The translations under genes and the position numbers were made by a program. Below are positions 1-8,652 of a stretch of DNA of 64,000 nt, piece after piece. The DNA is from Brevibacterium permense (GTDB lineage Bacteria; Actinomycetota; Actinomycetes; Actinomycetales; Brevibacteriaceae): assembly GCF_025506275.1 (NCBI RefSeq), contig NZ_QYCP01000079.1:38074-102073 (forward strand), given 5' to 3'. The notes under the pieces are model-generated. The model searched no databases and was not told the DNA's origin. It saw nothing but the letters and a program-made list of their open reading frames with translations. How positions within the stretch are numbered: the first letter of the stretch is position 1; the number at the start of each line of letters is the position of its first letter.

Positions 1-3
1 GAA

Positions 4-15
4 GCCGCCTCGGCG
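4..15. repeat. Recurrent CCGCCTCGGCGA-type intergenic oligomer (first of nine copies)
   Basis: A short GC-rich word, CCGCCTCGGCGA or its complement, recurs in non-coding gaps. Clear or near copies are at 4, 14378, 34176 (one mismatch), 41771 (complement, inside a hairpin), 44637 (AGCCTCGGCGAGG), 53900, 56654, 57822 (complement) and 63935 (one mismatch). The same word is also frequent inside genes, usually read as Ala-Glu-Ala or Ala-Ser-Ala. Its role is unknown; candidates are a chromosome-segregation, recombination or uptake-type signal, or simple codon-pair bias. Confidence 0.45.
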
Positions 16-151
16 CAGGGGTTCAGTAAGGCTCACCTTATCAAACCCCCATGGGCGGCCGGTTCCTGATTCCAGCGGACGGATTCTACGCCTCCCGCCG
101 CGCGGATCGGCCCCCATTGCTCCCGCCGGTGGGACCGGCCCATCGCTGCCG

Positions 152-1483
152 TCAGTTGGAGCGGTCGGCCATCTCCCGGCGACGATCGTCGCGGATGCGT
201 TTGAGTCCTTTGACCGATTTGAGCGAATCGAGGATCTGCACGCCTGGAAGCGCGGAGTTCGGTCCTTTGCACTGCATCATGTCGTCGGGGTCAAGCAGGA
301 CCACGCGGATCGCGTCGTCCTTCATTCGTGACAGCGCCTCGGTGAGCATGCTCCGGGCGATGGAGTTGATCTCGTTGACACGGCGCAGGTCGAGGACGAA
401 GGTGTTCGTGGTGGAGCCGGGTTCGTCCATCGTGCGCAGGACGTTCTCCGAACCGCTCCACTGGATGAGTCCCTGCAGGCTGCAGATGCGGACCATCTTG
501 CCCTCGGCGTCGACGAAGCGTCGGTCGCGGCGGATGATCGAGCGGGCCGGTTCCGGCGCATCCATGATGTGCAGGCTCAGCCGATCTGAGAGGTCCTGGA
601 AGATCTTCGCTCCCCGGACGCTCGTGCCGTGCCTGTCCAGTCGCGGAGAGAACGTGGCGATGCCGACCTGACCGGGCATGACACCGAAGACACCGCCGGA
701 GACGCCGCTCTTGGCGGGAATCCCGATCTCTGTCATCCAGTCGCCGGCCGCGTCGTACATGCCGCAGGTCATCATGACGGCGAGCACCTGCCGATTGACC
801 CTGGGAGAGAGCACCTGTTCGCCGGTCAGAGGGTTGTGGCCGCCTCCGGCCAGGGTGGCGGCCATGATGGCGAGGTCTTTGACGGTGACGGTGATCGCGC
901 ACTGTTCGATATAGCCGCGGACCACCTCGTCGGGGTCGTCGTAGAAGATGTCGTAGGACCGGAGCATGTTAGCAATGGCGACGTTGCGGTAGGCCTCCCG
1001 CCATTCGCCGTCGGCCACCGATTCGTCGATCGACAGCTCTCGGCCGGCGAAGCGGGAGAGCCCGGCGCGCACGATCTCCGTGCGTTCGGCCAAGCTTGCA
1101 CCGGGATCGCCGAGCAGAGAGTGGATGGTCATGGCTCCGGCGTTGATCATCGGATTGAGCGGCCGGCCCGACTTCTTGTCCAGGGAGAGCTCGTTGAACT
1201 TCTCACCGCTGGGTTCGACGCCGACCTTCTCGAGGACCCCGGCCAGGCCCTCCTGTTCGAGGGCGAGGCCGTAGATGAAGGGCTTAGACATCGACTGGAT
1301 CGAGAATTCGTTGTCGGCATCGCCGGAGGTGTATTCGACGCCGTCGAGGGTGGAGATGCAGATCGCGAGCTTCTCCGGATCCGCTGCAGCGAGGTCCGGG
1401 ATGTAGTCCGCATTCTCGCCGGACCGATCCGGTCGGAATCGGTCGAGCGTCTCATCGAGGAAATCCGGGATAGGCGATCGCAA
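152..1483 (-). CDS. glsA: Glutaminase with C-terminal STAS domain
   Basis: This gene encodes a serine-dependent glutaminase (beta-lactamase-like fold) that hydrolyses L-glutamine to glutamate and ammonia in the cytoplasm. From the chosen start it is 443 residues. The catalytic S-x-x-K motif is visible as SMSK at residues 64–67, and typical family blocks follow (PMINAGAM, NVAIANMLRSY, SGVSGGVFGVMPG). Bacterial glutaminases are usually about 310 residues; the extra ~110 residues at the end look like a STAS domain (FVLDLRRVNEINSIARSML), an anti-sigma-antagonist-type fold that may regulate or localise the enzyme. The start is a TTG at 1483, preceded by AGGAGG; a longer frame exists upstream but its N-terminus is low-complexity and arginine-rich and lacks family similarity. 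The next gene upstream is divergent. Confidence 0.9.
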   Translation of the reverse strand: MRSPIPDFLDETLDRFRPDRSGENADYIPDLAAADPEKLAICISTLDGVEYTSGDADNEFSIQSMSKPFIYGLALEQEGLAGVLEKVGVEPSGEKFNELSLDKKSGRPLNPMINAGAMTIHSLLGDPGASLAERTEIVRAGLSRFAGRELSIDESVADGEWREAYRNVAIANMLRSYDIFYDDPDEVVRGYIEQCAITVTVKDLAIMAATLAGGGHNPLTGEQVLSPRVNRQVLAVMMTCGMYDAAGDWMTEIGIPAKSGVSGGVFGVMPGQVGIATFSPRLDRHGTSVRGAKIFQDLSDRLSLHIMDAPEPARSIIRRDRRFVDAEGKMVRICSLQGLIQWSGSENVLRTMDEPGSTTNTFVLDLRRVNEINSIARSMLTEALSRMKDDAIRVVLLDPDDMMQCKGPNSALPGVQILDSLKSVKGLKRIRDDRRREMADRSN

Positions 1484-1731
1484 AGCACCTCCTGCTGCAG
1501 TCGTGGTCGGTGGGCACAGCGTAGCTTGACGCAGACTGCCATTCTCACACACTCCTCCGCCCGCTGCCGTTCGTCGGCAGCAGAGCCACCGGTTCGGCCG
1601 AATGGGGCCGGTGCGGCGGAACTTCGATGACGTATTCAGCGGCACAGTCTCAGCGCCGCACCCGGCGGATGTTCCAGGTCTGGTACCGAACGTGCAGCTC
1701 CTGTGACGGGACCCGGCCATAGTGTGAAGTC

Positions 1732-1948
1732 ATGACCCGCCCCCAAGCTGCTCCTCCTCATCGGCATCGCGTTCACAGTCGCCGTCATCGGCGTGATCGT
1801 GACCGCGCTGGTGCTGCGGTACTCGGCTCCACATCCAGAGACCAAAAGTCTGCCCGAGCATGCGCTGACCCCGCAGGAAACCATCACCGAGGTGGACCCG
1901 ATCGACGCCGATCCGAAGCGCGTGCCGGCCCCGGACATCGATTCCTGA
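1732..1948 (+). pseudogene. Small single-pass membrane protein, frame broken at a C5 tract
   Basis: An ATG at 1732 is preceded by a -10-like TAGTGT six bases upstream, the leaderless layout used by many genes here. Read literally, the ATG frame gives an arginine-rich peptide. If one C is removed from the CCCCC run at 1740–1744, the frame continues as MTRPKLLLLIGIAF followed by a clear transmembrane helix (VAVIGVIVTALVLRYSA) and a polar acidic tail ending DIDS at TGA 1946–1948, about 71 residues. The third codon positions in that second frame are strongly GC-rich, as in real genes nearby. Either the gene is recently inactivated or the C run is a sequencing indel. I do not recognise the family. 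Confidence 0.6.
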
Positions 1949-2028
1949 GGCCGGATTGTCTGCACCGTCGCACATCTGAACCTGCTGGTCGCACCGCTGC
2001 GTCCGCTTAAGACCGCCGAACAGAGATC

Positions 2029-2056
2029 GAGCCCCTGCCGCAGTCGGCAGGGGCTC
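2029..2056 (-). terminator. Rho-independent-type hairpin after the antitoxin-like gene
   Basis: A 12-bp perfect stem, GAGCCCCTGCCG with loop CAGT, lies just past the stop of the minus-strand gene at 2076. It is also downstream of the plus-strand small gene ending at 1948, so it may act in both directions. There is no long T run. Confidence 0.6.
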
Positions 2057-2075
2057 AATCAGGTGACGCAGACGA

Positions 2076-2429
2076 TCAGCGGTTTCCGGCAGGTCCGTTG
2101 CCGCCGTCGAAGCCATTGTCGCCACGATCATCTCCGCGGACACCGTTCCCACGAATGTCGTCGCTGCGGCCCGTACCGCCGGACTGCTCGTCGCCGCGAT
2201 TCGCTCCACCGGTCTGACCACGGTCACTGCCGATCGCATTGTCGGCTGCGTCGCGAGCCTTCTTGATCTTGTCCGAGTGCTTGCCTCCGGTCAGGGAATC
2301 GGCGACACCGGCGGCCTTGTCGAGGACCGAGTCGGTGACCCTCTCGGCCTTGTCCGAATTGAGCTTGTCCCTGACCTTGGGATCATTGGCCAGATTCTTG
2401 GCCTTGTCGAGGAATTTGTCGAATGCCAT
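2076..2429 (-). CDS. MT0933-like antitoxin family protein
   Basis: A 117-residue cytoplasmic protein. The N-terminus MAFDKFLDKAKNLANDP, followed by alternating charged helices (SDKAERVTDSVLDKAAGVAD, GGKHSDKIKKARDAAD), matches the small actinobacterial family annotated as Rv0909/MT0933-type antitoxin. The last ~45 residues are a Gly/Asp/Arg-rich disordered tail. The start ATG has AAGGA seven bases upstream. No toxin-like gene (RelE, VapC, HipA or similar) is adjacent, so an actual toxin–antitoxin role is doubtful; in many actinobacteria these proteins stand alone and may be stress-related. The family call rests on pattern recognition of the N-terminus. Confidence 0.7.
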   Translation of the reverse strand: MAFDKFLDKAKNLANDPKVRDKLNSDKAERVTDSVLDKAAGVADSLTGGKHSDKIKKARDAADNAIGSDRGQTGGANRGDEQSGGTGRSDDIRGNGVRGDDRGDNGFDGGNGPAGNR

Positions 2430-2568
2430 GGCGCGGTCCTTCTCAGTTGGTCGATTGCATTGTCGATGCTGATCGTGGAGATGTTCGGGGACGCTTCGAA
2501 GCCTAGTGGGGCTGCCTGTGACGCAACTGGCAATCGCACGAGGCAGATTCTCGGGCCACCGACTTCTC

Positions 2569-3885
2569 TCACGCCTGAGTCAGGCGACGGTGATGGGCAT
2601 TTCGGGCAGTGAGGAGGAGCGCTGCGAGCGCAGCCGAGAGCACAGAGGCGCTGAGCACGGCGACCTTTGCGACATCGTGCTCGACCGAATCGGCGGCGAA
2701 GCTGAGTTCGGCGACGAGGAGAGAGACGGTGAAGCCGATGCCGGCGAGCAGCCCGATGCCGGTGAGGTCGGCCCACCGCAGGCTGGGATCCATCTCTCCG
2801 GTGAACCTAGTGACCAACCAGGTGGAGGCGAGGATGCCCAACGGCTTGCCCATGATCAGCGCCGTCATGATTCCGTAGGTCAGGGGATGGGAGAACGCGT
2901 CTGCCAGACCGTGAGTCCCACCGACATCGACACCGGCGGCGAAGAATGCGAAGACCGGGACGGCGAACCCGGCCGACAGCGGTCGAATGCGGTGTTCGAG
3001 CGCCTCGGCGAGGTCGATTCCGGACCGGTGAGCGCCTTCGTCCGAATGCCCTCGGACGGCAGCGGTCGTGCGGTTCGACGTGGGGCCGACGACTGCGGGA
3101 ATCGTGAAGCCCAGCAGTACTCCTGCGATGGTCGCATGGACACCGGAGGCGTGCATGAACGCCCAGGCGGTGAGTCCGAGGGGGAGGAGGATGACCCATG
3201 CGGACCAAGCACGGTCGACGAAGAAGCGACGGAAACGACTCGCGATGATTCCGAAGACGATGACGATTCCGAGCGCCGCGGCAAGGGGGAGAACCGCTAT
3301 GGTCTCGGTGTAGAAGATCGCGATGATGGTGATCGCCAGCAGGTCGTCGACCGCGGCCAAGGTGAGCAGGAAGAGTCGCAGTGCCTTGGGCAGGTGGGAG
3401 CCGACGATTGCGAGCACGGCGACGGCGAAGGCGATGTCAGTCGCGGTGGGGATGGCCCAGCCGCGCAGCAGCTCAGGGCGGGTGAGTAGGAAGGCCGCGC
3501 ATATGACGGCGGGGACGAGAACCCCGCCGACCGCCGCGGTGATCGGCACGACGGCGGAGCGGAGTCGGCGCAGGTCGCCGCGGGTGAATTCGGCCTTGAG
3601 CTCGATGCCGACGAGGAAGAAGAAGACGGCGAGCAGTCCGTCGGCGGCCCATTGCCCGATGCTCAACCGCAGATGCCAGGGTTCGTAGCCGAAATTCCAG
3701 TCGCGGATTGCGAAGTATCCATCCGACGCAGGTGAGTTCGCCCAGATCAGCGCGGCAGCGGCGGCGATGAGGAGCAATGCGCCGCCGACGGTGTCGCGGC
3801 GGAGCATCGCGAACAGTCGTTGTCCCGGAGTATGCGGGGCGGCAGAGCGTGAGTCGGAGGCAGAAGTGGCAGAAGTGGTGGTCAC
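2569..3885 (-). CDS. nhaA: Na+/H+ antiporter NhaA
   Basis: This integral membrane protein (438 residues) exchanges sodium for protons and so serves pH and salt homeostasis. The expected blocks are present: the first helix ([18 protein letters not shown]), the [13 protein letters not shown] segment, [17 protein letters not shown] with the transport-site aspartate, and [17 protein letters not shown] with the paired aspartates. About eleven to twelve hydrophobic segments can be traced. The start is a GTG; the first ~30 residues are Ser/Thr/Ala-rich and cytoplasmic. It lies downstream of the SulP gene and the possible small gene on the same strand, separated by roughly 140 bases. I found no recognisable riboswitch in the leader. 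Confidence 0.93.
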   Translation of the reverse strand: MTTTSATSASDSRSAAPHTPGQRLFAMLRRDTVGGALLLIAAAAALIWANSPASDGYFAIRDWNFGYEPWHLRLSIGQWAADGLLAVFFFLVGIELKAEFTRGDLRRLRSAVVPITAAVGGVLVPAVICAAFLLTRPELLRGWAIPTATDIAFAVAVLAIVGSHLPKALRLFLLTLAAVDDLLAITIIAIFYTETIAVLPLAAALGIVIVFGIIASRFRRFFVDRAWSAWVILLPLGLTAWAFMHASGVHATIAGVLLGFTIPAVVGPTSNRTTAAVRGHSDEGAHRSGIDLAEALEHRIRPLSAGFAVPVFAFFAAGVDVGGTHGLADAFSHPLTYGIMTALIMGKPLGILASTWLVTRFTGEMDPSLRWADLTGIGLLAGIGFTVSLLVAELSFAADSVEHDVAKVAVLSASVLSAALAALLLTARNAHHRRLTQA

Positions 3886-4028
3886 AGTGATCCCGTTCGT
3901 GGTCGGAGGAGGTGAGGATCCGACCCGAAAGGGTGAGCGCGCTGACAGTGCTCAGTTCGTCGACGCTGATCGTACATATGTGATTCGAGCAGACGTGCCG
4001 GGCACAGACGGTCAGGACCGTCGGAGTG
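3886..4028. other. Gap upstream of nhaA
   Basis: Together with the small ORF at 4029–4181, this forms a 306-base interval without a recognised gene. It contains a GGAGAG..CTCTCC-like short inverted repeat near 4042–4061 and a short CGGTC/GACCG pair near 4009–4022. I see no convincing promoter or riboswitch. Confidence 0.3.
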
Positions 4029-4181
4029 TCACACCAGGGGCCGGAGAGGAAAATCTCCGCGTGCGAACGGCTGTGTGCCCGACTGCATCTCGCCCCAGGA
4101 GGTGATGTAGCCGTTGGTGCCCGGGTGCGGAAGAACCCACACCTTCGGGCGGAAGGCGGCTTCCGGGGCTGAGTGTGACAT
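4029..4181 (-). CDS. Possible 50-residue protein between SulP and nhaA
   Basis: An uninterrupted 51-codon frame begins with ATG at 4181 and ends with TGA at 4029. Codon third positions are overwhelmingly G or C, as in confirmed genes nearby. The peptide contains FRPKVWVLPHPGTNGYITSW, which reads like a folded protein rather than a random arginine-rich shadow frame. A TAGACT box sits seven bases before the ATG and overlaps the SulP stop codon, the leaderless arrangement seen elsewhere in the window. I do not recognise a family. It could be a true small protein or the remnant of a longer gene. Confidence 0.4.
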   Translation of the reverse strand: MSHSAPEAAFRPKVWVLPHPGTNGYITSWGEMQSGTQPFARGDFPLRPLV

Positions 4182-4191
4182 CGCGGACAGT

Positions 4192-5775
4192 CTACCCCAG
4201 GCCGCCGGAGAGACGCGTATGCAGAGTCTCCGTGTAGGTGTTCATTCCGGTGATCTCCACGCTCGTGCCCAGTTCTTCGTACTTCGTCACGATCGCGTCG
4301 AGGGCAGCCACGGTCGACGCGTCCCAGACATGAGAGTCGCTCATATCGATGACGACTCGATCGGGATCATGCGTGTACCGGAACTGGGTGGTCAGATCGT
4401 TCGAGGAGGCGAAGAAGAGCTCACCACGGACCACATAGCGGGCGACCGCCTCGGCGGAGGCAGAACCGGTCTCGTCGCTCGGGTCGACCGGAGAGCCCGC
4501 ATCGACCCGATCATCCGGGGAGCCCGTCACGATCGTGCGTTCGACGGTGACGAAATGGGCGACCCGTCGCACGAAGAGCACGCTGGCCACGAACACGCCG
4601 ACGACGACGCCGATGGCGAGGTTGCCGGTGGCGACGACGACCGCGACGGTGGCGACCATGACGAAGGTCTCGGACTTCGGCAGCATCCGCAGCGTCGAGG
4701 GGCGGATGGAATGCCAGTCAAAGGTATCGACGCAGACCATCATCATGATCGCCGCGAGCGCGACCATCGGGATCATGCCCACGATGTCGCCGAGGACGAC
4801 GACGAGGATGAGCAGGAACGCTCCGGCCATGAACGTCGAGATCCGGGTTCTCGCCCCCGAAGCGCGGACGTTGATCATCGTCTGTCCGATCATCGCGCAT
4901 CCGCCCATGCCGCCGAAGAGACCGGAGATCATGTTCGCCGCACCCTGCCCCCAGGACTCACGGGTCTTGTTCGAGTGAGTATCGGTGATCTCGTCGACGA
5001 GTTTCGCCGTCATGAGCGACTCCATCAGCCCGACGAGAGCCATGGCCAGCGAGTAGGGAGCGATCGTCGTGAAGGTCTGCCAGGTCAGCGGCACCTGCGG
5101 GATGAAGAGCTCGGGCAGGCTGCGCGGCAGTTCACCCTGGTCGCTGACGGTGGGGACATCGATGGCGAAGACGATGACGATGCCGGTGATGAGCACGATC
5201 GTCACCAACGGTGCCGGCACGACCTTCGTCAGCTTCGGCATGAACACGAGCACGACGATGCCGACGGCCAGCAGCGGGTAGACAGTCCACGGCACCCCGA
5301 TGACGTGGGGGACCTGCGCCGCGAAGACGAGGATCGACAGTGCGTTGACGAAGCCGACCATGACGCTGCGGGGGATGAAGCGGATGAGCTTCGCCACCCC
5401 GGCCACGGCCAGCAGGATCTGGAACACACCGGCGAGCATGACGGTGGCGATGAACATGTCCATCCCGTGCTCGCGGGCGACGGGGGCGATGACGAGCGCC
5501 ACGGCTCCGGTCGCCGCGGAGATCATCGCCGGCCGTCCGCCGAGGAACGCGATCGAGGTCGCCATGATGAAAGCGGAGAACAGCCCGACCTTCGGATCGA
5601 CCCCGGCGATGATCGAGAACGCGATCGCCTCGGGGATGAGGGCGAGCCCGACGACGAGCCCGGCCAGGACCTCACGGGTGAGCAGCCTCGGTGAGGTCAG
5701 TGCGGTGATCACGGTCGGGTCGGGGCGGTAGCGCCTGGAATCATCGGCGGTTTCGGCCGGAATGGGAGTCGTCAC
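4192..5775 (-). CDS. SulP-family anion transporter with STAS domain
   Basis: A 527-residue inner-membrane permease of the SLC26/SulP family. The N-terminal part carries the family signature around [20 protein letters not shown] and the helix pair [20 protein letters not shown]. About eleven to twelve hydrophobic stretches follow, ending with [15 protein letters not shown]-terminal cytoplasmic STAS domain ([20 protein letters not shown]) occupies roughly the last 110 residues. Substrate cannot be told from sequence; sulfate, bicarbonate or a dicarboxylate are all possible. The GTG start has TAGTGT seven bases upstream, so the message may be leaderless. This copy is intact, in contrast to the decayed SulP gene at 12.4–13.6 kb. 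Confidence 0.88.
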   Translation of the reverse strand: MTTPIPAETADDSRRYRPDPTVITALTSPRLLTREVLAGLVVGLALIPEAIAFSIIAGVDPKVGLFSAFIMATSIAFLGGRPAMISAATGAVALVIAPVAREHGMDMFIATVMLAGVFQILLAVAGVAKLIRFIPRSVMVGFVNALSILVFAAQVPHVIGVPWTVYPLLAVGIVVLVFMPKLTKVVPAPLVTIVLITGIVIVFAIDVPTVSDQGELPRSLPELFIPQVPLTWQTFTTIAPYSLAMALVGLMESLMTAKLVDEITDTHSNKTRESWGQGAANMISGLFGGMGGCAMIGQTMINVRASGARTRISTFMAGAFLLILVVVLGDIVGMIPMVALAAIMMMVCVDTFDWHSIRPSTLRMLPKSETFVMVATVAVVVATGNLAIGVVVGVFVASVLFVRRVAHFVTVERTIVTGSPDDRVDAGSPVDPSDETGSASAEAVARYVVRGELFFASSNDLTTQFRYTHDPDRVVIDMSDSHVWDASTVAALDAIVTKYEELGTSVEITGMNTYTETLHTRLSGGLG

Positions 5776-5801
5776 GACCGGAACACTACCCTCCGTCTGG
5801 G

Positions 5802-7049
5802 TCAGCCGCGAGCGCGCCGGTCGATGCGCAGCACAGTTTCGAACAGGACAGAGATGCCCGGCATGATGTCGGACAAGTCGGTGAATTCCTCAGGGCAGTG
5901 GCTGCGTCCGTCGACCGAGGGGACGAAGATCATGCCGACCTGGGTCTTCGCCGCGATGATCCCGGCATCGTGTCCGGCCCCGGAGAACATTGTGGCGCGT
6001 GTGAGACCGAGTTCGTCGGCCACCTCCGTGATGGTGGAGGCGATCGGCTCATGCAGAGGGACCGGCGCATCGTCGGTGGTCCATTCGATTTCGACCTCCA
6101 CTCCGCGTTTCTCGGCCTCGCTGCCCGCCGCCGCAGTGAGCCGACGCTGAGCTTCGTTGAGCCAGGAGCCCTCGGGGCCTCGGAACTCTCCTTCGAGACT
6201 CGCGTTCTGCGAGACTACGTTGACGGCTTCCGGGGTGAAGCGGATCTGTCCGCTGGTGCCGCGCGTGTTCGCACCCGATTCGGCGATCGACTCCACGGCC
6301 AGCACCGTCCCGGCCGCCGCGCAGCCGGCATCGGACCGCACATCCATCGGGGTGGTGCCCGCATGGTCCTGACGGCCGGTGAAGAGGGCCCGGAAGTGAT
6401 TGATCCCCGTGATCGTCTCGACGACGCCGATCTGTCGTCCGGCGCGTTCGAGTTCGGGCCCCTGTTCGATGTGAAGCTCGAGGAACGCCGTGACCGGGGT
6501 GAAATCGTAGGCCGCGCCGAGGAAGTCCCCAGGGTCGATGCGTGACTCCGGCAGAGCCTCGGCGAGGCTGCGTCCGCTGGGATCCGTGGCCGCCAAGGTG
6601 CTGCGGTCGACCTGCCCGGTCATCGCGCGGGAGCCGACGCAGAAGAGACCGAAGTCATTGGGCTCTTCGTTGAAGAACACCACGACCACCAGATCGTGAT
6701 CGACACGGACGCCGTGCTCCTGGATAAGCCGCACGACCTCGATCGCGCCGAGTACACCGACGATCCCATCGAATCGTCCACCACCGTCGACCGTGTCGGT
6801 GTGGGATCCGAGCATGATCTGACGACCACCGAGGCGGCCGGGCAGCACTCCGATGACATTGCCGGCACCGTCGATGCGGGTGTCCATCCCTGCCTGCCGC
6901 ATCAGCCTGCGGGCGAATTCTCGCCCCGAAACGTCGAACTCACTCAGGGCGCGCCTGGTCCAGCCGGGACGGTCGGAGTCGGTCAACGTCGACAGTTCGG
7001 TGAGTTCGGCAGCGACGCGGTCGCGTGCGGGGGTGATCATGCTCATCAT
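5802..7049 (-). CDS. Zn-dependent hydantoinase/carbamoylase-family amidase (M20)
   Basis: A 415-residue cytosolic metalloenzyme of the M20 / allantoate amidohydrolase–N-carbamoyl-L-amino-acid hydrolase group. Metal-binding blocks are visible in order: GSHTDTV near residue 80, FFNEEPNDFG, HIEQGPELE, GRQDHAGTTPMDVRSDA in the dimerisation lid, and PSVDGRSHCPEEFT near the C-terminus. The family cleaves N-carbamoyl amino acids, ureidoglycolate-type compounds or allantoate; the exact substrate is not readable from sequence. The start ATG ATG has GAGAGG upstream. It is followed on the same strand by the SulP gene 26 bases later. Confidence 0.88.
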   Translation of the reverse strand: MMSMITPARDRVAAELTELSTLTDSDRPGWTRRALSEFDVSGREFARRLMRQAGMDTRIDGAGNVIGVLPGRLGGRQIMLGSHTDTVDGGGRFDGIVGVLGAIEVVRLIQEHGVRVDHDLVVVVFFNEEPNDFGLFCVGSRAMTGQVDRSTLAATDPSGRSLAEALPESRIDPGDFLGAAYDFTPVTAFLELHIEQGPELERAGRQIGVVETITGINHFRALFTGRQDHAGTTPMDVRSDAGCAAAGTVLAVESIAESGANTRGTSGQIRFTPEAVNVVSQNASLEGEFRGPEGSWLNEAQRRLTAAAGSEAEKRGVEVEIEWTTDDAPVPLHEPIASTITEVADELGLTRATMFSGAGHDAGIIAAKTQVGMIFVPSVDGRSHCPEEFTDLSDIMPGISVLFETVLRIDRRARG

Positions 7050-7121
7050 CGAGTCCTCTCTCGAGCCGGTGCAAGGGTGTCCGCGAACCTCTACCGACAG
7101 TGCAGGTTCGGTCGTGTTCGT

Positions 7122-7856
7122 CTACTTCAGGCTCACTCCGGATCCGTGGAGGCGGACCTGCAGCCCCGCCTCGGTGGCGGTGATATCGGTGAGTTCCAGT
7201 CCGGCGGGCAGGAAGTCGAGATCGATGACGATATCGGAGATCGCCGAGGTGAGGAAGCCGGGCAGTCGGTCGACGGAGATCTCCGCCGATCCCAGCCTGA
7301 TGGTCGAGGCGTCGACGACGGCCCGTCTGCCATCGGCCTTCGGGTCGATGCCCACGAGCAGATCCTGACCAAGCATCGACCCCTTGAGGAAGAGCTGCCC
7401 GTCGAGGGTCGTGAACGTCATGCCCTCGGGCAGGTTCGCATGCTCGGAGGCAAGCTCGTCCAGGGTCGAATGGGGGAGGACCGCCGTGCTGTCGACGGTG
7501 CCGATGGGCCGCGACGTGTCGGTGGGCACGTCATAGAGCTTCGCATCGACATCGGTGAAGTCGACGCCCTCATAGCTCGCCTGATCGGCGGTGATGTGGA
7601 CGGAGTCGAGCTTGCCGGCCGCCATCTGAGTGAGCACGGGGAAGCCTTCGACGGAGACATCGGCCTCACCGTAGTCGGCGAGTCCATCGGCGATGCGCTG
7701 CTCCGTGGTGTAGTCGACGATCCGGTCGGCCGCGATCACCCCGATGACTAGGGTGAGGACGATGACGACCGCGGAGAAGATGAGCGTCGTCCGACGGCTG
7801 CGACGTCGTGGCCGGTCGTCCGGCCGCGGGTACTGAAGAGTCTGCGCCGTGGTCAT
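7122..7856 (-). CDS. DUF2993 membrane-anchored protein
   Basis: About 244 residues: a short basic cytoplasmic N-terminus rich in Arg, one transmembrane helix (TLIFSAVVIVLTLVIGVIAA), then an extracytoplasmic domain resembling DUF2993 (related to mycobacterial LmeA, a lipid-linked mannosylation factor). Typical features are the QRIADGLADYGEADVSVEGFP opening with FPVLTQMAAGKLDSV after it, and repeated beta-strand patterns. The start chosen is ATG at 7856, which has GGAG just before it; an ATG three codons earlier is also possible. It follows lutC on the same strand after a 73-base gap, but a link to lactate use is not implied. Function in this organism is unknown. Confidence 0.72.
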   Translation of the reverse strand: MTTAQTLQYPRPDDRPRRRSRRTTLIFSAVVIVLTLVIGVIAADRIVDYTTEQRIADGLADYGEADVSVEGFPVLTQMAAGKLDSVHITADQASYEGVDFTDVDAKLYDVPTDTSRPIGTVDSTAVLPHSTLDELASEHANLPEGMTFTTLDGQLFLKGSMLGQDLLVGIDPKADGRRAVVDASTIRLGSAEISVDRLPGFLTSAISDIVIDLDFLPAGLELTDITATEAGLQVRLHGSGVSLK

Positions 7857-7929
7857 GGGCTCCATTGTTGCGCACTCGCCGGTCTGTTCGCATTCGCCGG
7901 TCCGGCAGAATCGACCGCTCTCGATCCGC

Positions 7930-8652
7930 TCATCCGTTGAGGATGATGACATCGAGGGTGCGTGGTCCGTGCACTCCCTCGACCCGGCTGAGCTCGATAT
8001 CGCTCGTGGCCGACGGCCCCGAGATGAACGTCAGCGGCGCGTGCGCGTCGAGGCGGGCGATCCCCTCCGGCACGATGTCGACGATGTCGCCCGTCCGGAC
8101 GATGCACACATGGTGGTCGGGCACCAACGTGATCGCCCGTCGTCCGCACTCGTCCGATCCGTCAAGGACGATCGTCCCGGTCTGCGCGATCGCCACCGCC
8201 GAGGCAGTCACCACCGCTCCTTGACCGTCAAGGTCGTCGACGCTGAGCTCCTCACCCGGAGCATCGACCCTCGCCTCACCGGAGAAGCCCTGCAGCCAGG
8301 TCTCGTCGAGACCGCTGGGGACGACGACCGAGGAGTGGTCGCCGATGAGTTCGGCGATCGTCTCGCTCGGATCGCCGTCGGCGCGGTGCACGTTCGCCTT
8401 GTAGTCGACGAGGCGGTCGATGAGCAGTTCGACGAGGCCCTCACCCGTGTGCGTGCCCTCATGGTGGTAGCCGGCGTCGGCGGCCGTGGCGGCAGTGTTC
8501 GCCGAGGCGACACGGCCCGATTCGGCATGTGCCGTGCCGCCGGTACCGCGTACCGTCGTCCGCGGAGACGACGACACGTATTCCCCGCCGCCGCGGCGGC
8601 CGAGTGCTTCGCTGATGCGGGCGAGGATCTCCTCGCGGGCGGTGTCGGTCAT
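7930..8652 (-). CDS. lutC: LutC/YkgG-type LUD-domain protein
   Basis: The third gene of the lactate-utilisation operon. The 240-residue protein has an N-terminal helix (REEILARISEALGR) and a C-terminal LUD domain with AIAQTGTIVLDGSDECGRR and FISGPSATSDIELSRVEGVHGP. LutC works with LutA and LutB in oxidation of L-lactate to pyruvate. The start ATG at 8652 has AGGAGGGA seven bases upstream and overlaps the lutB stop as ATGA, which indicates translational coupling. A region rich in Gly/Ala/Thr between residues 25 and 50 is poorly conserved in the family. Confidence 0.9.
   Translation of the reverse strand: MTDTAREEILARISEALGRRGGGEYVSSSPRTTVRGTGGTAHAESGRVASANTAATAADAGYHHEGTHTGEGLVELLIDRLVDYKANVHRADGDPSETIAELIGDHSSVVVPSGLDETWLQGFSGEARVDAPGEELSVDDLDGQGAVVTASAVAIAQTGTIVLDGSDECGRRAITLVPDHHVCIVRTGDIVDIVPEGIARLDAHAPLTFISGPSATSDIELSRVEGVHGPRTLDVIILNG

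Noticed and set aside
2076..2429. Complete toxin–antitoxin system
   Set aside because: Only the antitoxin-like protein is present; neighbours are nhaA and glutaminase, with no toxin candidate.
3886..4191. Riboswitch in front of nhaA
   Set aside because: No conserved sodium-, pH- or nhaA-I-like pattern could be recognised.
4114..5694. 526-codon plus-strand frame rich in Asp/His/Gly/Glu opposite the SulP gene
   Set aside because: It is the antisense shadow of a GC-rich transporter gene; composition is low-complexity and no family pattern appears.
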